Position numbers and translations under genes: made by a program
Assembly (NCBI GenBank): GCA_007130025.1
Contig: SLTF01000104.1
Span: 1-15,839, forward strand
DNA length: 15,839 nt
Direction of reading: 5' to 3'
Source of the DNA: Spirochaetales bacterium
Lineage (GTDB): Bacteria; Spirochaetota; Spirochaetia; DSM-27196; PWMO01
Notes under the pieces: model-generated
Told to the model about the DNA's origin: nothing
The model's database searches: none
What the model saw: only the letters and a program-made list of their open reading frames with translations
Part shown: positions 7,564-13,486 of the stretch, in pieces
Numbering within the stretch: position 1 is the stretch's first letter
Layout: each line of letters starts with the position of its first letter

Positions 7564-8487
7564 ATGGCAAACATCGGCATCATTGGCAGTGGAAACGTTG
7601 GGGCCAACTGCGCGTTTTTTATCGCGGAGAAGGGCGTAAGCGACGTGGTTCTGTATGATATTCAGGACGGCATGTCAACCGGAAAGGCCCTGGACATGAT
7701 GGAAGCCGCGCCCGTGCGCGGCTATCGCACCAAGATCAGCGGGACCGACCGCATCGAAGACGTGTTGCGCAGTGACATCCTGATTGTTACCGCGGGCGCG
7801 GTCCGGCAGCCGGGCATGAAGCGCGAAGATCTCTTTGAGGCCAACCGCGCAGTGGTCAGCGAGATCGCCCAGAAGATCGGGGCCCAACCGCAGAAATCCG
7901 AGTACAAGGTGATCGTGGTGACCGAACCCGTCGACATGATGACGGCCCTCTTTGTGAAGGAGTCCGGTCTTGCTCGCGAGCGGGTGATGGGGCTTGGAGG
8001 CACGCTCGACGCCACGCGGCTGCGTTACCTCATCGCGCACGAGCTGGGCGTAGCGATGGAAGACGTTTCGGCCACCGTTGTCGGACGCCATTCCTCCTCG
8101 ATGATCCCGCTCGCCGACTACTGTACCGTGGCCGGCGTTCCCATCTCGCGCCTGCTTTCGGCGGATAAGATAGAAGCCCTCTTCGAGGCGACCCGCACCG
8201 CGGGGGACCTCATCGTCAAGATGGCTCAGCGCGCCAACGCGTACTACGGCCCTTCGGCCGTTGCCTGCGATCTTGCCGAGGCAATCAACCACAATTCCGG
8301 GCGTATTCTTCCGGTCTCTCTGGTCCTCAACGGTGAATACGGCGTCTCAGGCGTCGCCATGAGCCTTCCCGCGGTGATCGGGAAGAACGGTGTCGAGCAG
8401 GTGCTCAAGCCAAAGCTCACCGGCGAGCAACAGAAGCAGTTCACTGCCACGGCAGACGAGCTTCGCCTTGTGATCGACGTGGCCTGA
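7564..8487 (+). CDS. Divergent malate/lactate dehydrogenase-family protein (first copy)
   Basis: 307 residues of the NAD-dependent LDH/MDH family. A Rossmann GSGNVG is at residues 8-13, with an acidic LYD ending beta-2. R81 and R87 (RQPGMKR), D149 and R152 (DATR), and H176 are in standard positions; Asp-His spacing is 27, as in LDH. Two core motifs are altered. The NPxD Asn that contacts substrate is Glu (TEPVD, E121), and GGHGD around the catalytic His reads GRHSS. By hand count it is about 45% identical to the next gene over the first 90 residues, so it is a diverged duplicate. AGGAG at 7553-7557 lies 6 bases before the ATG; the second copy follows after 32 bases. It may be a 2-hydroxyacid dehydrogenase with changed substrate range, or a partner subunit; I would not assume it is the working malate dehydrogenase. 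Confidence 0.88.
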   Translation: MANIGIIGSGNVGANCAFFIAEKGVSDVVLYDIQDGMSTGKALDMMEAAPVRGYRTKISGTDRIEDVLRSDILIVTAGAVRQPGMKREDLFEANRAVVSEIAQKIGAQPQKSEYKVIVVTEPVDMMTALFVKESGLARERVMGLGGTLDATRLRYLIAHELGVAMEDVSATVVGRHSSSMIPLADYCTVAGVPISRLLSADKIEALFEATRTAGDLIVKMAQRANAYYGPSAVACDLAEAINHNSGRILPVSLVLNGEYGVSGVAMSLPAVIGKNGVEQVLKPKLTGEQQKQFTATADELRLVIDVA

Positions 8488-8519
8488 GCCCGGAATACCC
8501 AGCCGACAGGAGCAACAGA

Positions 8520-9458
8520 ATGAGCAAAGTATCAGTTATCGGCGCCGGAAACGTGGGAGCAACCGCGGTCTACTACATCGCCGAGAAAAACATCAACGAA
8601 ATTGTCATGATCGACGTGGTCGAGGGGCTTCCGCAGAGCAAGGCGCTCGACTTCCTTCACGCCGCCCCATCGCGAGGCTATCACGCCAACATCATCGGAA
8701 CCAACGACTACGCGGACATTGCGGACTCGGACGTCGTGGTCCTGACCGCCGGCATCCCGCGAAAGCCCGGCATGGATCGCATGGACCTGCTGAAGACCAA
8801 CGTCGGGATTGCCAAGACCGCAGCGCAGGCCATTGCGACCTACGCGCCCAACGCGGTGGTGGTGGTGGTGTCCAATCCGCTTGACGTGATCAGCATGGTG
8901 GCTCTCCGTGAGAGCGGATTTGCCCTCAAGCGCGTCGTTGGTATGGCCGGAATTCTGGACAGCACGCGGTTTCGCTACTTCATTGCCGAGAAACTCAATG
9001 TCCTGCCGAGTGACGTGCAGGCGATGGTGCTCGGCGGCCACGGCGATACCATGGTCCCGCTCCCGCGCTACACTTCGGTTGCCGGGTTCCCGCTGACCGA
9101 GCTCATGCCCGCCGCAGAGATCGAGCAGCTGGTGAATCGTACCCGAAACGGCGGCGCCGAGATCGTCAACTACCTGAAGAAGGGCAGCGCCTACTACGCC
9201 CCCGGCGCCTCGGCGGCCAAGATGGTGGAGGCCATTGTCAATGACGAAAAGCGCCTCTGCGCCGCCAGTGCCTATCTGCGCGGTGAGTACGGCCACTCGG
9301 ATATCTTTCTGGGAGTCCCGGTGCTTCTTGGACGCAACGGTGTGGAGAAGATCCTGCAGCTCGACCTGCTGCCGGAGGAGCAGATCGCGCTCGACGAGTC
9401 GGCGGAAGCGGTTCGCGAAGGCGTTCGCAACCTGGAGACGTTCTACAAGCCCGGCTGA
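8520..9458 (+). CDS. mdh: Malate dehydrogenase (NAD-dependent, second copy)
   Basis: 312 residues of the LDH-like malate dehydrogenase group. Oxidises L-malate to oxaloacetate with NAD, the step between the fumarase and citrate synthase encoded on either side. GAGNVGAT is the dinucleotide site, with D at the end of beta-2 (MIDVVEG). All catalytic residues are standard: R81 and R87 in RKPGMDR (Arg at 81 marks malate rather than lactate specificity), N119 in SNPLD, D147 and R150 (DSTR), and H174 in GGHGDT. AGGAG at 8508-8512, 7 bases from the ATG, sets the start. It is in the same direction as, and 32 bases behind, the diverged copy, so the pair is almost certainly one transcript. It is the clear candidate for the functional TCA enzyme. 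Confidence 0.95.
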   Translation: MSKVSVIGAGNVGATAVYYIAEKNINEIVMIDVVEGLPQSKALDFLHAAPSRGYHANIIGTNDYADIADSDVVVLTAGIPRKPGMDRMDLLKTNVGIAKTAAQAIATYAPNAVVVVVSNPLDVISMVALRESGFALKRVVGMAGILDSTRFRYFIAEKLNVLPSDVQAMVLGGHGDTMVPLPRYTSVAGFPLTELMPAAEIEQLVNRTRNGGAEIVNYLKKGSAYYAPGASAAKMVEAIVNDEKRLCAASAYLRGEYGHSDIFLGVPVLLGRNGVEKILQLDLLPEEQIALDESAEAVREGVRNLETFYKPG

Positions 9459-9479
9459 CCGAGAAAGCCCGGCTGACCG
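9447..9479 (+). repeat. 18-base tandem duplication across the mdh stop codon
   Basis: AAGCCCGGCTGACCG occurs at 9447-9461 and 9465-9479, with period 18. Each copy encodes Lys-Pro-Gly-stop in the mdh frame, so the second repeats the stop codon. It appears to be a small slippage duplication with no effect on the protein. Confidence 0.75.
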
Positions 9480-9516
9480 GGAATCGGTCCGTTCGTTGAA
9501 CGCCTGAAACGACGCG

Positions 9517-9536
9517 CGCCGGGCGAATGCCCGGCG
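9517..9536. terminator. Hairpin between convergent mdh and gltA
   Basis: CGCCGGGC (9517-9524) pairs with GCCCGGCG (9529-9536) around a GAAT loop, an eight-base GC stem. It sits between the mdh stop (9458) and the gltA stop (9564), which run toward each other, so it may end both transcripts. No long T-run follows on either strand; the - strand has only CGTTTC a few bases on. Confidence 0.5.
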
Positions 9537-9563
9537 GCGGCAGATATGTGGTGCGAGGACGGT

Positions 9564-10706
9564 TTACCGTTCGCCGATCGGAGTGATCGACCGTTCCTGG
9601 TGGCCGACGTAGAGCGCCTTGGGACGGAAGATCCGGTTGTCGGATCGCTGCTCAAGGATGTGCGCCAGCCAGCCGGGAGCGCGCGCGATCGCAAAGATCG
9701 GCGTGAAGAGCACGGTGGGAATGCCAAGCAGTCGGTAGACCGCTCCTGAGAAGAAGTCCACGTTGGGATAGATCGGTTTTCCCTTCTCTTCCATGCGGTT
9801 ACGGAACACCGTTTCGATCTTCTTCAGGATGTCGTAGTACCGGGTCTCACCCTTCAGTTCACCAAGCTGCTGCAGGTAGTCTTCCATCACAATGGCGCGC
9901 GGGTCCTTGGCCTTGTATACGCGGTGACCCATTCCCATGATCTTTTTCTTCGCGTCAAGCGTCGCATTGACCCAGGCCTCGGCCTTGGCGACGTCACCAA
10001 CTTTATCGACCATGTCCATCACCTTCTCGTTGGCACCTCCGTGCAGGCTGCCGTAGAGCGCCCCGATGGCCGCCGAGATGCTGCAGTAGCAGGTTGAGAG
10101 GGTTGAGGCAACCACGCGCGCGGTGAAGGTCGACGCGTTGAAGCTGTGTTCGGCGTGAAGGGTGAGGCAGTCGTCCATGATCCTTCCCTCGAGCTCGGTG
10201 GGCTCTTCACCGCGAAGCATATAGAGAAAATTTGCCCCGTGCGAGAGATCCTCGCGTGGCTCCACGTAGTCCAGGCCCGACCGGAACCGGTGCAGCGCCG
10301 CGACAACGGTGGCCAGCTGCGATACCTGGTGCAGGGTATTGCGGCAGTTGCAGTGGGCATCGTGCTGAATCCGGTGCTCCACGTACCCACTCAGGTAGGA
10401 AACAACCGCCTGAAGCAGCTCCATTGGGTGCGACTCTTTGGGGAACTCGCGGATCATCGCCTTGATGGGCTCCGAAATACCCCGTGAGCCGCGCATCTTT
10501 TTCTTGAATGCTTCAAACTGCGCGGCGTTCGGCAGCTCTCCGTAGAGCAGGAGGTAGGTTGCCTCTTCAAAACTGCAGGTCTTCACCAGCTCCCGGATGG
10601 GATATCCCATGTAGTAGAGCTTTCCATTTTCACCGTCGATCCGACAGATTGAACTCTCGGCGGCGATGACTCCCTCGAGTCCTTTTGCGTACTCAACCGA
10701 TGCCAT
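9564..10706 (-). CDS. gltA: Citrate synthase
   Basis: 380 residues, the short prokaryotic form. Condenses acetyl-CoA with oxaloacetate to citrate, the entry step of the TCA cycle. Visible motifs: LEGVIAAESSICRIDG at the N-terminus, LHAEHSFNAST (H184, H187), GSLHGGANE with H222, GMGHRVYKAKDPRA with H261, and YPNVDFFSG with D317. H222, H261 and D317 fit the catalytic His-His-Asp triad in the numbering of other short citrate synthases. RAPGWLAHILEQ near the C-terminus is typical of the family. AAGGAG lies 5 bases before the ATG. It is last in the - strand cluster, 52 bases after lpd and convergent with mdh. A methylcitrate synthase role is possible for the family, but no prp genes are nearby and the context is TCA. 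Confidence 0.96.
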   Translation of the reverse strand: MASVEYAKGLEGVIAAESSICRIDGENGKLYYMGYPIRELVKTCSFEEATYLLLYGELPNAAQFEAFKKKMRGSRGISEPIKAMIREFPKESHPMELLQAVVSYLSGYVEHRIQHDAHCNCRNTLHQVSQLATVVAALHRFRSGLDYVEPREDLSHGANFLYMLRGEEPTELEGRIMDDCLTLHAEHSFNASTFTARVVASTLSTCYCSISAAIGALYGSLHGGANEKVMDMVDKVGDVAKAEAWVNATLDAKKKIMGMGHRVYKAKDPRAIVMEDYLQQLGELKGETRYYDILKKIETVFRNRMEEKGKPIYPNVDFFSGAVYRLLGIPTVLFTPIFAIARAPGWLAHILEQRSDNRIFRPKALYVGHQERSITPIGER

Positions 10707-10758
10707 ACGTTCTCCTTCCCATGCTATATGCTGCGACGCGCGCTGCTGCTCAGTATCG

Positions 10759-12168
10759 CTACTTGCTGTTAAGCATTCGGCCGTCGACCCCGAGCGCGGC
10801 CTCTTTCATTGCCTCCAACAGTGTCGGATGCGCGTGAACCGTTCGTGCAATATCCTCGGCACTCCCGCCAAACTCCATCACCGAGACCGCTTCACCAATC
10901 AGATCCGAGGCCCACGGCCCGACGATGTGTACCCCAAGCAGGCGGTCGGTCTTTGCGTCGGCGAGCATCTTCACAAAACCGGCGGTGCTCTGCATGGCAA
11001 TGGCGCGACCGTTTGCCGCGAAGGGAAACACCCCGCTTCGGTAAGACACCCCATCGCTCTTGAGTTGTTCTTCAGTGCGCCCCACCGCAGCTGCTTCCGG
11101 CCAGGTATAGACCACGTTGGGGATGGCGTCGTAGTTCACGTGCCCCGGCTTTCCCGCGATGATCTCGGCCACCGCGACGCCCTCGTCTTCGGCCTTGTGC
11201 GCCAGCATGGGACCGTGGATGATATCACCAATGGCGTAGATACCTTCCACGTTGGTCCGGTAGTGCTCATCTACCACAATGCGGCCCTTCTCCCGGGTGA
11301 TGTCGAGCTCTTCGAGGTTCAGGCCCTCCGTGTAGGGCTTGCGGCCCACGGCAACGAGCACCTTGTTTCCGCTGAAGCTCACCTCGCTTCCAGACTTGTC
11401 GGTTGCACTCAAGGTCGCACCGGTCTTGCTGACCTTCACCCCGGTGACCCTGGTCTCCAGGTGGAAGGTAATCCCCTGTTTCATCAGCTCTTTGCGCATG
11501 GTCTTTGCCACCTGCGCATCCCAGCCGGCGAGAATCTCGGGCAGAATTTCTACCACATGGACCTCTGAGCCCAGACGCGCCCAGACGCTTCCGAGCTCCA
11601 GACCAATCGCCCCGGCGCCCACGATGAGAAGCTTCCTGGGGACCGATTCGAAGGCGATCGCCTCGGTGGAACTCACCACGGTTTTGCCGTCGAAGGGAAG
11701 GAAGGGAAGGTCCTGCGGCACGCTGCCCGTGGCAAGCACGATGGACTTTGTGGCGATGCGCTCCGATTTGCCGCTGTCGCTGGTTACGGTTACCGAGCCG
11801 GGACCGTTGACCCGGCCAATGCCACGCAGCACGGTGACCTTGTTGGCCTTCATCAGCATGGCCACCCCACCGGTGAGTTTCTTGACCACCTGATCCTTGC
11901 GGCCGTTCATCGCCGGTACATCGATATTCACGCTCTTCACGGAAATGCCGTGATCCTGCGCCTCGTGCCCGATGCGGGCGTAGAGCTCGCTGGAATCCAG
12001 CAGCGCCTTGGACGGGATGCAGCCCACGTTCAGGCAGGTTCCGCCGAGGGTGGGCCATTTCTCGACCAGAATTACCTTCATGCCGAGCTGGGCGGCCCGA
12101 ATTGCCGCAACGTAGCCTCCGGGGCCCGCGCCAATTACGGTGACGTCGCAGTTGTGGTCATTGGTCAC
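10759..12168 (-). CDS. lpd: Dihydrolipoyl dehydrogenase (E3)
   Basis: 469 residues, the usual E3 length. It reoxidises dihydrolipoamide on E2 using FAD and a redox disulfide, passing electrons to NAD. FAD motif GAGPGG is at 13-18; the redox-active cysteines C45 and C50 are in GGTCLNVGCIPSK. The NAD-site GAGAIGLELG follows in the middle, YAIGDI is the second FAD contact, and H447/E452 in HAHPTLLE form the catalytic dyad of the dimer interface. The start is a GTG, justified by GAGGAG six bases upstream. That site overlaps the sucB stop codon, which leaves only 10 bases between the genes and suggests coupled translation. Located between sucB and gltA, it presumably serves the 2-oxoglutarate complex; it could also be shared with pyruvate dehydrogenase or glycine cleavage, not seen here. 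Confidence 0.97.
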   Translation of the reverse strand: MTNDHNCDVTVIGAGPGGYVAAIRAAQLGMKVILVEKWPTLGGTCLNVGCIPSKALLDSSELYARIGHEAQDHGISVKSVNIDVPAMNGRKDQVVKKLTGGVAMLMKANKVTVLRGIGRVNGPGSVTVTSDSGKSERIATKSIVLATGSVPQDLPFLPFDGKTVVSSTEAIAFESVPRKLLIVGAGAIGLELGSVWARLGSEVHVVEILPEILAGWDAQVAKTMRKELMKQGITFHLETRVTGVKVSKTGATLSATDKSGSEVSFSGNKVLVAVGRKPYTEGLNLEELDITREKGRIVVDEHYRTNVEGIYAIGDIIHGPMLAHKAEDEGVAVAEIIAGKPGHVNYDAIPNVVYTWPEAAAVGRTEEQLKSDGVSYRSGVFPFAANGRAIAMQSTAGFVKMLADAKTDRLLGVHIVGPWASDLIGEAVSVMEFGGSAEDIARTVHAHPTLLEAMKEAALGVDGRMLNSK

Positions 12169-12174
12169 GTTCTA

Positions 12175-12180
12175 CTCCTC
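12175..12180 (-). promoter_or_regulatory. Ribosome binding site for lpd overlapping the sucB stop
   Basis: GAGGAG on the - strand is 6 bases from the GTG start of lpd and shares bases with the TGA of sucB (12179-12181). Ribosomes ending sucB would be positioned to re-initiate on lpd. Confidence 0.75.
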
Positions 12181-13447
12181 AAAGGTCCAGCAACATCTGC
12201 GTGGGGTCTTCAATCTGTTCCTTGATGCGGTTCAGAAGGCCCACCGCCTCCCGGCCGTCGATGATACGGTGATCGTAGGTGAGGGCGAGGTACATCATCG
12301 GTCGGATCACAATCTGGTCATTGACCACAACCGCCCGTTTCTGGATCGCATGCATCCCCAGCACCGCCGTCTGCGGCGGGCTCGGGATGGGCGTCGAGAG
12401 CATTGAACCAAACACGCCGCCGTTTGAGATGGTAAAGGTGCCGCCGGTGAGCTCGTCAGGGCTCAGTCGCTTCTCTTTCGCTTTTCCAATGAACGAAAGG
12501 ATCTCCGCCTCGATCGCCGCAAACCCCTTGGTGTCTGCGTCGCGGATCACCGGAACAATCAGCCCTTTGTCGCTCGAGAGCGCCACCCCGATGTTGTAGT
12601 AGTCGTTGTAGAGGATGTCGGTGCCGTCGATGAAGGCGTTTGCCTCCGGGTAGTCGGCGAGCGCATTGCAGGCCGCCTTCACAAAGAACGACATGAAGCC
12701 CAGCTTCACGCCGTGCTTCTCGGCAAAACGGTCCTTGTGCTGCGCGCGCAGCGCCATCACGCCCGACATGTCGATCTCGTTAAAGGTGGTCAGGTGTGCG
12801 GACCCCTGCTTGGATCGCACCAGATTCTCGGCGATGCGCTTCCGGAGGTTTGACATCTTGACGCGGCGTTGCCGCGGACCCGTCTCCCCCCCGGACGACG
12901 GGGTTTGCGCCGGGGTGGCCGGGGCCGCCGGCCGGGAGGCGGGGGGCGTCTCTGCCGCGGCGAGGGCGTCTTCCTTGGTGATCCGGCCGCCGGGGCCGGT
13001 ACCGGTGATCGAGGAGGGATCGAGCTTGTGCTCGGAGACAACCCGACGTACCGCGGGAGAGAGCGTGTCGGCGCTGGACGCCGGTTTCGCGGATTTATCC
13101 TCAGCCGCGGTCGGATTCTCTTCTGCGGGCTTCTGCTCCGCGGCTGCGGGCGCTTCGGCTGCCGCTTTCGCTGCCGGGGTCACCTTCTCTGCCGATGCCC
13201 CGGTTTCGGCGGCGTCGGTATCCACCGTGGCCACCGACTGACCAACCGATACCTCCGTGTCTTCCGACACGCTGATGCGCAGCACGCCGGCTGCCGGAGA
13301 CGGTACCGACATCGTCGCCTTGTCGGTCTCCAGCTCAAACAGCTCGTCGCCCTTGGCGACGGTATCGCCGTCCTGTTTCAGCCATCCGGCGAGGATGCCC
13401 GACGTGACTGATTCTCCGATTTGCGGTACCACTACGTCCTGTTTCAT
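12179..13447 (-). CDS. sucB: Dihydrolipoamide succinyltransferase (E2 of 2-oxoglutarate dehydrogenase)
   Basis: 422 residues. E2 forms the core of the 2-oxoglutarate dehydrogenase complex and transfers succinyl from lipoamide to CoA. Single lipoyl domain at 2-76 with the lipoylated K43 in ETDKATM; Ala/Pro/Glu-rich flexible linker at about 79-127; E1/E3-binding domain at about 129-165 (LSPAVRRVV, GTGPGGRITKEDAL); second linker; then the acyltransferase domain, ending in YDHRIIDGREAV with catalytic H393 and D397. VPQIGESV at the N-terminus and its place directly behind sucA mark it as the succinyl- rather than acetyl-transferase. The ATG at 13447 is preferred; an in-frame GTG at 13459 would add four residues, but its only upstream purine run (GGAAG) is too close. 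It lies 39 bases after sucA and 10 before lpd. Confidence 0.94.
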   Translation of the reverse strand: MKQDVVVPQIGESVTSGILAGWLKQDGDTVAKGDELFELETDKATMSVPSPAAGVLRISVSEDTEVSVGQSVATVDTDAAETGASAEKVTPAAKAAAEAPAAAEQKPAEENPTAAEDKSAKPASSADTLSPAVRRVVSEHKLDPSSITGTGPGGRITKEDALAAAETPPASRPAAPATPAQTPSSGGETGPRQRRVKMSNLRKRIAENLVRSKQGSAHLTTFNEIDMSGVMALRAQHKDRFAEKHGVKLGFMSFFVKAACNALADYPEANAFIDGTDILYNDYYNIGVALSSDKGLIVPVIRDADTKGFAAIEAEILSFIGKAKEKRLSPDELTGGTFTISNGGVFGSMLSTPIPSPPQTAVLGMHAIQKRAVVVNDQIVIRPMMYLALTYDHRIIDGREAVGLLNRIKEQIEDPTQMLLDL

Positions 13448-13486
13448 CGTTGCACTCACTTTCTTCCGGGGTGTATCGTGTCCTTG

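Noticed and set aside
12666..13411. Overlapping + strand frames rich in Ala, Gly and Arg
   Set aside because: They are reverse reads of the Ala/Pro linker and lipoyl domain of sucB and have low-complexity composition.
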